From the NCBI GenBank assembly GCA_050012175.1, contig JBEKHR010000028.1, positions 9,931 to 73,930 on the forward strand: a stretch of 64,000 nucleotides of DNA. The letters run 5' to 3'. The first letter of the stretch is position 1; every line of letters starts with the position of its first letter. A model generated the notes under the pieces. That model had not been told where the DNA came from. It saw nothing but the letters and a program-made list of their open reading frames with translations, and did not search any database. This document shows positions 26,222 to 35,367 of the stretch, one piece after another. The stretch comes from CAVROP01 sp050012175 (GTDB taxonomy: Bacteria > Acidobacteriota > Terriglobia > UBA7540). The translations under genes were made by a program, and so were the position numbers.

Positions 26222-26953
26222 ATGTCGCGCATGTTAAACCCTGATTGGTCGACGAAGCTACGGGCCTTGGTGCCGCAACCCATTCGCACGGTGTTGCGCC
26301 CGCTTTGGAAAGCTGCGAGGCTCGCGCTGTATCCGGTCCAATATGGGTTCTTTCCTCCGCCTAGTGGGACGGATCTGGTCGGCTATGAGACGTTAATCGA
26401 TTTCATGCAGACCAAGCAAATATTGGGCCTTCCCGGTGACGTCGTCGAGGTCGGCGCGTTCTGCGGTGGCGGGACTTATAAGCTCGCCAGGTCTTTGATG
26501 CGGAGGCACCTCTCGAAGAAGGTTTACGCCATCGACTGCTTCGACATCACCTTCGATGAGACGGAGTGCACCGCGGGGATTCGAATGCCTGAGTTATACG
26601 CACGGTCGTTGCGTGGCCGCTCGCAGAAAGAAGTCTTTCGTAAGGTCACGCAGGGCCTTCGCAACGTTGTGGTGATCGCCGCAGATTCAAGGACGGTCAC
26701 CTTGCCCACCGATGCGGTTTGCTTCGCATTTATCGACGGGAATCATGCACCAGACTACGTCCGGAACGACTTCCATCTGGTCTGGAAAAAGCGGTCCGGC
26801 AGCGGGGTGGTGGCGTTTCACGACTACGGATATGACCTACCTATGGTCACTTCGACGCTAGACGACCTGTGCGGGGAGCACCGGAATGAGATCCAAGAAT
26901 CGTATGTTGATGCCCAAAAGCACATCCTCTTCATCCAAAAGAGGCGAGGCTGA
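26222..26953 (+). CDS. SAM-dependent methyltransferase (TylF/MycF-like)
   Basis: Protein of 243 residues. The SAM-binding motif is GDVVEVGAFCGGGTYKLAR (about residue 74), followed by KVYAIDCFD, then FAFIDGNHAPDYVRNDFHLVWKK and VVAFHDYGYD. The last two contain the Asp/His residues used by macrocin-O-methyltransferase-type enzymes to bind a metal. It is predicted to O-methylate a sugar of the polysaccharide. It is the insert between the 5' flavoprotein fragment and the full flavoprotein gene, which it overlaps by 68 bp. Confidence 0.82.
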   Translation: MSRMLNPDWSTKLRALVPQPIRTVLRPLWKAARLALYPVQYGFFPPPSGTDLVGYETLIDFMQTKQILGLPGDVVEVGAFCGGGTYKLARSLMRRHLSKKVYAIDCFDITFDETECTAGIRMPELYARSLRGRSQKEVFRKVTQGLRNVVVIAADSRTVTLPTDAVCFAFIDGNHAPDYVRNDFHLVWKKRSGSGVVAFHDYGYDLPMVTSTLDDLCGEHRNEIQESYVDAQKHILFIQKRRG

Positions 26954-28283
26954 GGTCCTGATCCTCGGGGGCGGAATGACCGGACTGGCCTCCGGCTGGG
27001 CTTCCGGCTTACCGGTTTACGAGGCTGAGGACGCCCCGGGCGGAATCTGCTCGTCTTACTACATTCGTCCCGGCAACTGTGAAAGACTGCACCAGCCGCC
27101 GGAGGACGGGGAAACCTACCGGTTTGAGATCGGCGGCGGGCACTGGATCTTCGGCGGAGATCCTGCCGTCCTCCGCTTCATCCGCCAGCTTGCACCGGTG
27201 AGATGCTACCAGCGGCGCTCTTCCGTGTTCTTCCCCGACCAGAATCTCTATGTCCCATACCCGCTACAGAATAATCTCCGGTACATGCCCGAAGCAGTCA
27301 GAGTGAAAGCTCTGACGGAGATCCTCACAGCACCTGCAGCCAAGCCCCAGACGATGGCAGAGTGGCTTTCCCAAAGCTTCGGACCAACCTTGGCGGAGAT
27401 GTTTTTCGGCCCCTTCCATGAGCTTTACACGGCGGGCCTGTGGCGACAGATCGCGCCTCAGGACGGCTACAAATCCCCCATCGACCAACAGCAGGTTATC
27501 GGCGGCGCTTTCGAAGCTGCTCCTCCTGTGGGATACAATGCCACTTTCGTCTATCCCGAAGAGGGCTTAGATACCCTTGCCCGGCAAATGACTCACAAGT
27601 GTGACATTCATCATGGAAAGCGAGCCGCCCGGATTGATTTGGATCGTAAGGAAGTGTTCTTTGCCGATGGATCGACAGCCCGCTATGACCTTTTGATCTC
27701 GACCCTTCCGTTGAATAAGATGTTGGAGATGGCTTGTCTGCCTGTGGACGAAGAGCCCGACCCCTACACGTCGGTTCTTGTCTTGAATATTGGCGCCAAG
27801 CGGGGCCCGGCTTGTCCAAGCGACCACTGGGTCTACGTCCCTCGCAGCGAGGCGGGATTTCACCGCATTGGTTTCTACAGCAATGTTGACTCTTCCTTTT
27901 TACCGGAGTCATCACGCGCTAACGGCGACCGGGTGAGCATTTACGTGGAACGGGCGTTTGCCGGCGGCGTCTCACCCACAGGGGGCAAGAGCCGTGAGTA
28001 CGTCGCGGCCACGATGTGCGAGTTGCGCGACTGGGGTTACATTGGCGAAGTCGAAGTGGCTGACCCGACCTGGATTGACGTGGCGTACACTTGGTCCTGG
28101 CCCGGCTCCAAGTGGCGCACCCGTGCCCTCACGAAGTTGGAAGAAGACGGCATTCTGATGGTCGGCCGCTATGGGCGCTGGGTATTTCAGGGCATCGCGG
28201 ACTCGATTCGCGATGGGCTCTACGTCGGGGTGGTCGCACGCCAGTCCCAGCGCGAAGCGATCAAGGTGCTCTCGCAGGACTAA
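26886..28283 (+). CDS. FAD flavoprotein, UDP-galactopyranose mutase / protoporphyrinogen oxidase-like
   Basis: Protein of 465 residues. The FAD motif VLILGGGMTGLASGWASGLPVYEAEDAPGG is followed by FEIGGGHWIFGG, then YVPYPLQNNLRYMP, a segment characteristic of UDP-galactopyranose mutase-like enzymes in polysaccharide loci. The C-terminal FAD contact is GILMVGRYGRWVFQGIADSIRDG. It may isomerise a UDP-sugar between pyranose and furanose forms, which would fit the GlfT-like transferase encoded at 29594, but true UGM active-site residues were not verified. The start is uncertain because it lies inside the previous gene (ATGs at 26886, 26904, 26910); the motif begins only about 60 bp later. Confidence 0.72.
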   Translation: MRSKNRMLMPKSTSSSSKRGEAEVLILGGGMTGLASGWASGLPVYEAEDAPGGICSSYYIRPGNCERLHQPPEDGETYRFEIGGGHWIFGGDPAVLRFIRQLAPVRCYQRRSSVFFPDQNLYVPYPLQNNLRYMPEAVRVKALTEILTAPAAKPQTMAEWLSQSFGPTLAEMFFGPFHELYTAGLWRQIAPQDGYKSPIDQQQVIGGAFEAAPPVGYNATFVYPEEGLDTLARQMTHKCDIHHGKRAARIDLDRKEVFFADGSTARYDLLISTLPLNKMLEMACLPVDEEPDPYTSVLVLNIGAKRGPACPSDHWVYVPRSEAGFHRIGFYSNVDSSFLPESSRANGDRVSIYVERAFAGGVSPTGGKSREYVAATMCELRDWGYIGEVEVADPTWIDVAYTWSWPGSKWRTRALTKLEEDGILMVGRYGRWVFQGIADSIRDGLYVGVVARQSQREAIKVLSQD

Positions 28284-28308
28284 GTCGGAGACATGCTGAG
28301 TAACGCTG

Positions 28309-29586
28309 ATGAGGATCAACATCGTAGTGCCGGGATGGTCTAGAGCCACGTTCACTGGCGGACTGTGGTGCATTTTAGAATATGCGGCCGGCCTGACTGG
28401 GCGTGGCCATAGGGTTACTGTCGTCCCCGTAAGCCCAGTGGGGCACCAGTTGGAGTGGTTCAACCAGGAATTCGGAGAACTAATCGTAACTCCCCGATCC
28501 GAGAGAATAAGACTGGTCTTGAAAGGACTGCCAGCGTGCTTGAAAGCATTGCCTGACAAACCGGCCGGCAGAACAGAGCGGCTGCGCGACCTTGGTGGCG
28601 CCGCCGGCGTACTCTTCCGGCCCCTCTTGCCGTATGAGCTGTGGGCCGGTGTCGACCTCTATTATCTCCGACGTGTCATGCGTGAGGCAGATGTAACAAT
28701 CGCCACCGCAGCCGCGACGGCCCTCCCGGCAGCCCTAGTTGGTACGGGACGTTTGTACTATTTCACGCAGCACTTCAAACCGATTTTCGCGGGGGATTCC
28801 TATTGCCCCCAACTGGCCGAGCGCGCGGCGTACCTCACCTACGGGCTGGGACTGAACATGATAGCCAACTCCTCGTGGCTTCAATCCACGATCGAGGCTG
28901 AGTTTCCGGGCAGCAAGGTGGCCCTATGCCTCAATGCCATTGACCATGAAATCTTTCATGGTGAGCCTAAAGTGGCTGAAGCTGTAGCAGACGTGAAGGT
29001 TATCAGCTACAGCGGCGGAGGAAGGGTGTGGAAAGGGTTTAACGAGATGGCCGAGCCGATGAGGCTCGTCAGAGAGAAACTCCCACACCGAAATATCAAG
29101 TGGCTGGTTTACGGAGGGAACGCTACTTTGCCGCCTGACAACCCCGTGGCCGCATACGAAGCACTCGGTTTCTTACCACCCGGGCGACTTGCCGAGGCTT
29201 ATAAGGGTGCCGACATACTGTTGAGCGCCTCCTGGGCTGAGAGTTTCCCTTTATTTCCCCTTGATGCCGTGGCATGTGGTTTGCCAGTCATCACGACACA
29301 GTACGGAACCGAGGACTATGCCATTCATGGGAAGACGGCGGAGGTCGTTCAACCGAAAAACCCCGCGTCGATCGCTGACGGCCTGATCCGCGTCATCACC
29401 GACCTTGAGTATCGCAATCGGATTGCCAGGGGCGGAAACGAAACGGCGAAGCACTTCACATGGGAAAAGTCGGCTGCAACGATGGAGCGCATTCTGCTAA
29501 CCGGCGCAACTGAGAAGTCGCGATCTCAAGTTGGTCCATGGCCGCTCGTGGCGGCTCCGCGCCGGACTGAGCGCGCGCTACTTTAG
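28309..29586 (+). CDS. Glycosyltransferase family 4 protein
   Basis: Protein of 425 residues with GT-B fold features: N-terminal INIVVPGWSRATFTGGLWCILEYAAGLTGRGHRVTVV, and C-terminal VISYSGGGRVWKGFNEMAEPM plus AESFPLFPLDAVACGLPVITTQYG. The usual E-x7-E donor-binding motif appears as E-x7-D here. Cytoplasmic, and expected to extend the lipid-linked repeat unit; donor and acceptor cannot be told. The 3' end encodes a short Ala/Arg tail, and the next gene starts 7 bp later. Confidence 0.85.
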   Translation: MRINIVVPGWSRATFTGGLWCILEYAAGLTGRGHRVTVVPVSPVGHQLEWFNQEFGELIVTPRSERIRLVLKGLPACLKALPDKPAGRTERLRDLGGAAGVLFRPLLPYELWAGVDLYYLRRVMREADVTIATAAATALPAALVGTGRLYYFTQHFKPIFAGDSYCPQLAERAAYLTYGLGLNMIANSSWLQSTIEAEFPGSKVALCLNAIDHEIFHGEPKVAEAVADVKVISYSGGGRVWKGFNEMAEPMRLVREKLPHRNIKWLVYGGNATLPPDNPVAAYEALGFLPPGRLAEAYKGADILLSASWAESFPLFPLDAVACGLPVITTQYGTEDYAIHGKTAEVVQPKNPASIADGLIRVITDLEYRNRIARGGNETAKHFTWEKSAATMERILLTGATEKSRSQVGPWPLVAAPRRTERALL

Positions 29587-29593
29587 GGGGACT

Positions 29594-30568
29594 ATGTCAT
29601 CCGCGCATATTCCGGAAAAACCGAGCCGCGAGAGCGTCTGTGCTGTCATTCCGACTTACAACTGCAAGGGTCCTCTCAGTCAATTGCTCGAAGTGTTATT
29701 ACTCCAATCCAGGCCGGTGGACGAAATTATTGTCGTTGACAATGCCTCAACCGACGGCACGGAAGAGATGATCAAGGAGAAGTTCTCCGGGAAAGTGAAC
29801 TATGTTCGCTTGGCCGAAAATATGGGCGGCAGCGGTGGCTTTAACGTGGGGATGAGGCTCGGCTGTGGGCATGGCCACGATTGGATCTGGTGTCTCGATA
29901 GCGATGCCCTACCTAGCGAACTAACTCTGGAGGATTTGCTGAGGGCTAAGTCCATGTCAGGTTCGACGGTCGTGGGCAAGACCTGTGTGCTCCAGGACCC
30001 TGTCAGTCACCAGACAGCTCTGGGGGGGTTCCTAGCGGACTTCAGGTCCAGAAAGGAGAAAGCCGACCTTGCCGACAATGTCTCCAGACTAGGCGTGGCC
30101 TCGGTAGACTTCACGACGCTCTGCTGCTTGCTGGTCAAGGCAGACGCTCTAGAGAAAGTTGACTTCGTGAACCCCGATTTTTTCATCTATGCAGATGAAA
30201 ACCTTCTCTCCATCCGGCTCAAGCGATTGGGTGAAATTCTCGTGGTGGGAACCACTGTTCTGCATCACCAATTCACAGGTTGCCGCTCAAGCAGACGCGG
30301 ACGTTTGAGAGTGCTCCGGGAGGACTACTGGCGGATTTACTATCTTGTTCGGAACCATATCGTGGTTGAAAGAGAGGCCTTCGGATTCTTTAGGGCATTT
30401 ACCAGATCGGTCTGGTGCTACGGTCGGAACCTGCTTGGTATTTTATTGTTTGATGATTCTAAGGGCTATCGGGTCGGCATCTTGAGCAAAGCGCTCTGCG
30501 ACGGTCTGCGCAACCGGCTAGGAAAGCGCATATCGCCCGAGCAGCCTGCGGCTCAGCCCAGAACATGA
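29594..30568 (+). CDS. Glycosyltransferase family 2, galactofuranosyl/rhamnosyl-transferase-like
   Basis: Protein of about 324 residues. The start at 29594 follows AGGGGG. GT-A features are VCAVIPTYNCKGPLSQLLEVLL, IIVVDNASTDGT, VRLAENMGGSGGFNVGM and the metal-binding WIWCLDSDALP. The MGGSGGF plus D-x-D layout resembles GlfT1-type and related furanosyl or rhamnosyl transferases. A C-terminal part (LREDYWRIYYLVRNHIVVER) is also seen in those. With the UGM-like flavoprotein upstream it hints at a furanose sugar in the polymer (inference). Confidence 0.82.
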   Translation: MSSAHIPEKPSRESVCAVIPTYNCKGPLSQLLEVLLLQSRPVDEIIVVDNASTDGTEEMIKEKFSGKVNYVRLAENMGGSGGFNVGMRLGCGHGHDWIWCLDSDALPSELTLEDLLRAKSMSGSTVVGKTCVLQDPVSHQTALGGFLADFRSRKEKADLADNVSRLGVASVDFTTLCCLLVKADALEKVDFVNPDFFIYADENLLSIRLKRLGEILVVGTTVLHHQFTGCRSSRRGRLRVLREDYWRIYYLVRNHIVVEREAFGFFRAFTRSVWCYGRNLLGILLFDDSKGYRVGILSKALCDGLRNRLGKRISPEQPAAQPRT

Positions 30569-30698
30569 TCCGCTAAGTGTTTCTCGCAGGGAATTCTCAC
30601 TGAGCTAATACCATGGCGCACTTTCTGTTGGTTCTCATTAGCGTTCCGGACCTGGAGGAAAAGTGCCATGTGAGACCGTGGCTCAGGGTGGCGCGCTG

Positions 30699-30809
30699 AT
30701 GAACTCTCGCTCGAAGAACGAAACCACGGTAACGTTTGAGAACGGAGGGGTCGGTGTCCGGGGCGCGGGAAAATGCCTGCTCTGTGGCGAAAGGTGCCTC
30801 AGCCATTGA
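30699..30809 (+). other. Short frame with CxxC, possible gene fragment
   Basis: A 36-codon frame (start MNSRSKNETTV) ends in GKCLLCGERCLSH. The Cys pattern resembles the N-terminal zinc-binding part of some sugar methyltransferases or a 5' scar of such a gene. It could equally be chance; no ribosome site or homologue in the window supports it. Confidence 0.2.
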
Positions 30810-30832
30810 GCTTCGCGACTCGCGGAGGGCGG

Positions 30833-31528
30833 ATGGTAAGAGGCTGTAGCTTGCTGCGGAAGCTCTCGAATAGCTGGAACGCTAGTCGATGCTGGATGAG
30901 CTACCCATTCCTAGGAGCCCATACTGGCGTGCCGCGGGTGGTCAGTTTTGTTCTTGGGAATTACTTCTTCACAGCGTGGCAAGTGGCCGACGAGCTGACA
31001 GCCCTCGGCGAAATCCTTGCAACTCTGCGCCCGAGGTGCGCCTTGGAGATTGGCACGGCTCGCGGCGGCACGCTCCTCTTCCTGACCAAGCTGGCAAGCC
31101 CGCGCGCCACGATTATTAGCGTTGACCTGCCCGAAGGGCGATTTGGCGGCGGCTACACGAGCACCCGCGCATGGTTCTACAAGCGTTTTGCGCGCCGCGG
31201 GCAACGGCTCGAGCTCCTTCGGGGTGACTCGCATACCAGCGACGTGTTGGAACGCGCCGAGACCGTCCTAGGGGGGCAGGCACTAGACTACCTTTTCATT
31301 GATGGCGACCACTCTTACGAGGGAGTGAAGTGTGACTTCGGGATGTACGGGCCGAAAGTCAGGAAGGGCGGACTGATTGCCGTTCATGACATTGTGGACG
31401 GCGCGCCTGAGAAGGTCGGAGGCGTGCCGCGGTTCTGGCGCGAGATCAAGTCCCAGTATCGCCACACCGAGATAATCAAAAACCGAGACCAGGACTCCTG
31501 CGGAATCGGGGTCCTGTACGTTGATTAA
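30833..31528 (+). CDS. SAM-dependent methyltransferase (Methyltransf_24 type)
   Basis: Protein of about 231 residues. CALEIGTARGGTLLFLTKLA is the SAM-binding motif, ATIISVDLPEG binds the ribose, and YLFIDGDHSYEGVKCDFGMYGPKVRKGGLIAVHDI is the family signature with metal-type Asp/His residues, as in cephalosporin hydroxylase/TylF-like proteins. Likely modifies a sugar hydroxyl or carboxyl. Start is uncertain: 30833 has GGAGGG close upstream; an ATG at 30773 would add 20 unconvincing residues. Confidence 0.78.
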   Translation: MVRGCSLLRKLSNSWNASRCWMSYPFLGAHTGVPRVVSFVLGNYFFTAWQVADELTALGEILATLRPRCALEIGTARGGTLLFLTKLASPRATIISVDLPEGRFGGGYTSTRAWFYKRFARRGQRLELLRGDSHTSDVLERAETVLGGQALDYLFIDGDHSYEGVKCDFGMYGPKVRKGGLIAVHDIVDGAPEKVGGVPRFWREIKSQYRHTEIIKNRDQDSCGIGVLYVD

Positions 31529-31571
31529 CAAAGCTGCAGGGAATCCTCGCACGGCCCAGGCCGAAGCCACC

Positions 31572-31672
31572 GCCGCGTCTCGTCGCCATCAGCATTCTGA
31601 ACTGGAACGGCTGGCAGGATGCGCTCGGAGTGCCTGGAGTCCGCGCGGCGACTCGACTATCCCAACTACCTT
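31572..31672 (+). pseudogene. 5' fragment of family 2 glycosyltransferase
   Basis: About 100 bp almost identical to the beginning of the gene at 33951 (VAISILNWNGWQDAL versus VAVSILNWNGWQDTL). An extra G in CTCGGAGTG shifts the frame and homology ends after CCCAACTACCTT. A methyltransferase and a GT4 gene lie between fragment and full-length gene. Confidence 0.85.
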
Positions 31673-31688
31673 GAGGTAGGCGCAGGGC

Positions 31689-32591
31689 ATGGGGATTTCG
31701 TATCACGAAGCAAGAGGCTTAGTGGAGCTTTATAAACGAAACGGGTCCCTGGGGCGGACTGCCACGTTGGGGACGCAGGACCTTCATGTCGGACCCGCCA
31801 GGCTACGACGACTCCTCGAGGAACTCAACGCTGCGACCGACCTTATTCCCCAGGGAGCTGCCGAGCAGCGACACTCGGCTGACGGTTTCCTCAAAATGTT
31901 AGGAGCCACCGAAGTGGTAAGCTTCGATTGCTCGGACTACGAAGGAGCCGCCGTCGTTCACGACATGAATCTTCCTGTGCCGCCGCATTTTCGCGATTCA
32001 TTTGATCTCGTCTACGACGGCGGCACACTCGAGCACGTCTATAACTTCCCGCAAGCGGTCACAAACTGCATGGACATGCTGAGGGTTTCCGGGCTCCTCG
32101 TTACTTCGACGCCGTCAAATAATTTTCTGGGCCACGGCTTCTATCAGTTTAGCCCGGAGCTTTTCTACCGGTTGTTCTCACCGGAAAACGGTTTCCGGGT
32201 TGAGCGGATGCTTGCTTTCGAATGCGCGCGCGGGGGGTCGTGGTACGAGGTTGCTGATCCGAAGGAACTGGGGCGACGCGTCGAGCTGCTGGCGACCAGA
32301 TGCAAAGTTCAATTGTGGGTTGAAGCCCGAAAGATGAAGCCTGTCCCCGCCGATCAATTTTCCGTCCCGCAGCAGAGTGACTACGTGACACAGTGGGCCA
32401 AACGCGGCCACGGTGAACCTCCGCCGGCGGGCAGTTATCAGCTTCTGAAGCAGGCGCTGGCCGCTCGCGGTGACAGGTACTGCCCTGGCCTGACAGAGTG
32501 GCTTCAGGGAATGCGAGACAGGTGGCGTTTGAGACGGGCGCAAAAGACACCCCTAGGCTCCCACACGGGAGCGTTCAGAAAGATTCGATAG
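31689..32591 (+). CDS. SAM-dependent methyltransferase (Methyltransf_11-like)
   Basis: Protein of 300 residues. LKMLGATEVVSFDCSDYEGA corresponds to the motif after the SAM-binding loop. FDLVYDGGTLEHVYNFPQAVTNCMDMLRVSGLLVTSTPSNNF is the post-I to motif III region of class I methyltransferases; the glycine-rich loop is poorly formed. Residues about 150-190 (GHGFYQFSPELFYRLFSPENGF) are a substrate-side insert seen in glycan-locus methyltransferases. It starts 16 bp after the GT2 fragment, with GAGGTAGG upstream of the ATG. Confidence 0.75.
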   Translation: MGISYHEARGLVELYKRNGSLGRTATLGTQDLHVGPARLRRLLEELNAATDLIPQGAAEQRHSADGFLKMLGATEVVSFDCSDYEGAAVVHDMNLPVPPHFRDSFDLVYDGGTLEHVYNFPQAVTNCMDMLRVSGLLVTSTPSNNFLGHGFYQFSPELFYRLFSPENGFRVERMLAFECARGGSWYEVADPKELGRRVELLATRCKVQLWVEARKMKPVPADQFSVPQQSDYVTQWAKRGHGEPPPAGSYQLLKQALAARGDRYCPGLTEWLQGMRDRWRLRRAQKTPLGSHTGAFRKIR

Positions 32592-32680
32592 ACGGATCCC
32601 AATTTGCGCGCCCACGCGCTGACCGGGATGCCTGCCTCTACTTGGCGCCCTACCTCAAGCGGAACTGGTCGTACAACCCG

Positions 32681-33808
32681 ATGCGAATCACTTTTCTTCT
32701 GCCTGGCTTTTCCTGGAAGCCCATGGGCGGCTTCAAGGTGGTGTATCAGTACGCGAATCAGCTCGTAAGCCGCGGCCACCAGGTGACCGTGGTCCATCCG
32801 GAGAGCTTGCCCGGCTATGGCGAACCTCAGGCCAGGACCAGGCGTTCTTTTCGGGACGTACTGCGGCGCTGGAGAACCCTCTATTGGAGCCGCGTTCTCT
32901 TCCCTCGCATCCCCTGGGTGCGGATCGACCCCAGGGTCAAAATGCTATCCGTAGCCAAGCCCGACTCCCGCCTGATCCCCGACGCTGACGCAATCTTTGC
33001 CAGTGCCTGGATCACGGCCGAGCTAGTGCTTGGCTACCCGGAGTGCAAAGGTGAGAAGTTCTATTTGATCCAGCATTACGAAACTTGGGACGGACCGAAG
33101 GAAAGGGTTGATGCCACCTGGCGGGCGCCCCTCAAGAAGGTCGTCATCGCCAAGTGGCTGCACGAATTGGGCATGAGCCTCGGTTGCCCAGAGAGCGAAC
33201 TGGCCTACATCCCAAACGGACTCGATCATACCATGTTGCGGCTGTTTAACCCTATTGCCGGGCGAGGCAAGCGGCTGGCCATGGCGTTTTTCCCCTGGCT
33301 CTCGTGGAAGGGGCCGGCCGACGGGCTGGCCGCTGTAGAGATCGCCAAACGCAGGTATCCCGACTTGGCGGCCACATTCTTTAGCATCTCTCGCCGCCCG
33401 AGTTCCCTGCCACGCTGGATTGGGTACTGGCGAAACCCTCCGCAACGAGCCCTGATCGACGACATCTACAATCGCAGCAGCATTTTCGTGTGCCCTAGTT
33501 GGGTTGAGGGGTTTCCCCTTCCCCCCGCAGAGGCGATGGCGTGCGGTTGTGCGGTGGCCGCGACGGACATCGCGGGCATCCGGGAATACGCAACGCACGG
33601 AGCCACCGCCCTACTCTCCCCAGCCCGCGATCCCGAGAGCCTGGCGAACAACATCATCCGCTTGCTTAGCGACGAGGACTTCCGGGTCGAGGTCGCTCGC
33701 GCGGGTAATGAACACATTCGATCATTCACCTGGCAGCGAAGCACTACCCTGCTCGAGGCATTTTTGGCTGGAAACCCCGTTGCTGCAAGTACGACTGCGG
33801 TCGTCTAG
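32681..33808 (+). CDS. Glycosyltransferase family 4 protein
   Basis: Protein of 375 residues; the start at 32681 is chosen because MRITFLLPGFSWKPMGGFKVVYQYANQLVSRGHQVTVVHP is a complete GT-B N-terminus and upstream sequence is the 3' end of the previous gene read in another frame. The middle domain has LAYIPNGLDH. The donor-binding motif VEGFPLPPAEAMACGCAVAATDIAG contains an intact E-x7-E. Cytoplasmic transferase acting on the lipid-linked unit; sugar unknown. Confidence 0.86.
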   Translation: MRITFLLPGFSWKPMGGFKVVYQYANQLVSRGHQVTVVHPESLPGYGEPQARTRRSFRDVLRRWRTLYWSRVLFPRIPWVRIDPRVKMLSVAKPDSRLIPDADAIFASAWITAELVLGYPECKGEKFYLIQHYETWDGPKERVDATWRAPLKKVVIAKWLHELGMSLGCPESELAYIPNGLDHTMLRLFNPIAGRGKRLAMAFFPWLSWKGPADGLAAVEIAKRRYPDLAATFFSISRRPSSLPRWIGYWRNPPQRALIDDIYNRSSIFVCPSWVEGFPLPPAEAMACGCAVAATDIAGIREYATHGATALLSPARDPESLANNIIRLLSDEDFRVEVARAGNEHIRSFTWQRSTTLLEAFLAGNPVAASTTAVV

Positions 33809-33840
33809 CAGCGCGGCGGAGGCCCAACCAGACGCGCTTT

Positions 33841-33889
33841 GTAGGGCCGGGGCTTGCCCCGGCTAGGCCGCCCCAAGGGGCGGCCCTAC
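33841..33889 (+). repeat. REP-like palindromic doublet (GTAG...CTAC)
   Basis: GTAG, hairpin 1 (GCCGGGG-ctt-g-CCCCGGC), TA, hairpin 2 (GGCCGCCCC-aa-GGGGCGGCC) and CTAC, 49 bp in all. Same design as 2466-2522 but with different stems, located between two glycosyltransferase genes. Confidence 0.8.
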
Positions 33890-33950
33890 ATGGGTCGCAA
33901 CGAAGGAGCTGGCAATCGATCCCACCTCTGAAGACCACGCTTGGCCGCGG

Positions 33951-35009
33951 GTGGCTGTCAGCATTCTGAACTGGAACGGCTGGCAGGACACGCTCGAGTG
34001 CCTGGAATCCGTCCGGCGGCTCGATTATCCCAACTACCTGACCGTCGTGGTCGATAACGGCTCCTGGAATGACTCAGCGGAGAAGATCAAAGTCTGGGCC
34101 GAAGAGAACCTCGGTCCCGGCCATATCCTTGCCGACTACAGGCGCGAGACCGCTCTGAAAGGAGGAAACCCGGGAACCGAACAATTGCTGGAGCGTGTTC
34201 CGTCCCCGGCCAGGCTGGTCCTGATCCTAAACGAGGAGAACCTCGGCTTTACGGGAGGGAATAATGTGGCGATGCACTATGCACTCACCAGGCCAAACGC
34301 CGCCGAGTATGTCTTCTTACTGAATAATGACGCAACTGTGGATCCGGACTGCGCGAGCCGCCTGGTGAGAGTCGCGCAAAAGGCGGATGCGGGTATCGTC
34401 GGCGCAGTGGTAAAGGGCACGAAGGGCGAGGTGCAGTTCGCCGGCGCCGAGAGCGAACATCCATTGCTATGCTGCTTCTTTGGTCCACTTTTCGCCTGGT
34501 CGGTTCCAGCATCGGGAATGGAAACTGAGTTTTCCCCCTCGTTTTTCGCCCATGGGGCGGGAATGCTGATCCGCAGCGACGCACTCAGGGCGGTCCATGC
34601 ATTAAGAGGAAGCTTCCTGGATGAAAGATTCTTCACGTACGGTGAGGAAGTGGAATTTGGCTGCACCGCCCGGGAATTAGGCTTCAAGACCGTAGTAGCA
34701 AAACACGCGCTGGTACACCACAAGGGAGCGGCTAGCGCCGGGGGCCAGTGCAACCCGGCAGCCTACTATTATGGTATCCGGAATCCCATTCTGCAGGCCA
34801 AGAAGAAGCTCCCCTGGCATTTGAGGCCCTTTTACCACCTCGCCAACTTCGGTCTCGGCCTCGCACGCGTCATTAAGAACCTGGTTGCCGGACGCTTTGC
34901 ATCAGCGCGCGCCATTATCCTCGGGATCTACGATGGCTACATCGGTGTAACCGGGAAATGGAAGTGCCAGGACAGGGAGACAATCGTATTCCAGCGAGGT
35001 AAGGCCTAA
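33951..35009 (+). CDS. Glycosyltransferase family 2 protein
   Basis: Protein of at least 352 residues: VAVSILNWNGWQDTLECLESVRRLDYPNYLTVVVDNGSWND is the nucleotide-binding start, LNEENLGFTGGNNVAM and FLLNNDATVDPDC hold the D-x-D-like metal site (NND), FFAHGAGMLIRSDAL and DERFFTYGEEVEF are typical of rhamnosyltransferase-like GT2 enzymes. The annotated GTG start has no ribosome site; the open frame extends upstream past an AAGGAG at 33903-33908, so translation may begin there at a non-ATG codon. A truncated copy of its 5' end is at 31572-31672. Confidence 0.85.
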   Translation: MAVSILNWNGWQDTLECLESVRRLDYPNYLTVVVDNGSWNDSAEKIKVWAEENLGPGHILADYRRETALKGGNPGTEQLLERVPSPARLVLILNEENLGFTGGNNVAMHYALTRPNAAEYVFLLNNDATVDPDCASRLVRVAQKADAGIVGAVVKGTKGEVQFAGAESEHPLLCCFFGPLFAWSVPASGMETEFSPSFFAHGAGMLIRSDALRAVHALRGSFLDERFFTYGEEVEFGCTARELGFKTVVAKHALVHHKGAASAGGQCNPAAYYYGIRNPILQAKKKLPWHLRPFYHLANFGLGLARVIKNLVAGRFASARAIILGIYDGYIGVTGKWKCQDRETIVFQRGKA

Positions 35010-35367
35010 CTCGCACTTCTCACCACGTCCCGCCGTTTTAAGTCGGGTGAAGCGTTTACCCCATCCAGTCGCGAAGTCCCGGCGGGGGCGCAAGATCGTA
35101 GCCCAGGGCGCAAGCCCTGGGGGACGGGGCATAGGCGTTAACGAACAAGGCAAACGAATGGAACGGGAGGCGTCTGAGCTTGGTTCCTTCGGCCTCCCCG
35201 CAGGGGAGGGATAAACTAGCCGGAAAACGGTCCACCGCACCCGGACCGACCCTGCAAGGGTCGCAGAAGGGTGGCATCAGATCAAGCCCGGGCCATCCCC
35301 GCGGTCGCAGGACGCCGGCTATGCGCGGGCGAGGCGGCGTGACGGGCAACTTTCGTGAAGGAGGTAA
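35010..35367. other. Non-coding stretch with a REP-like hairpin
   Basis: No gene seen. It contains the GTAGCCCAGGGC hairpin at 35098-35121, a further short inverted repeat near 35200-35216 (GCCTCCCC-gca-GGGGAGG) and, at its right end, the AAGGAGG site of the next gene. Confidence 0.5.
35098..35121 (+). repeat. Single REP-like hairpin
   Basis: GTAG followed by CCCAGGGC-gcaa-GCCCTGGG. The GTAG tetranucleotide next to the stem ties it to the doublets at 2466, 33841, 39491 and 56442. Confidence 0.7.
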
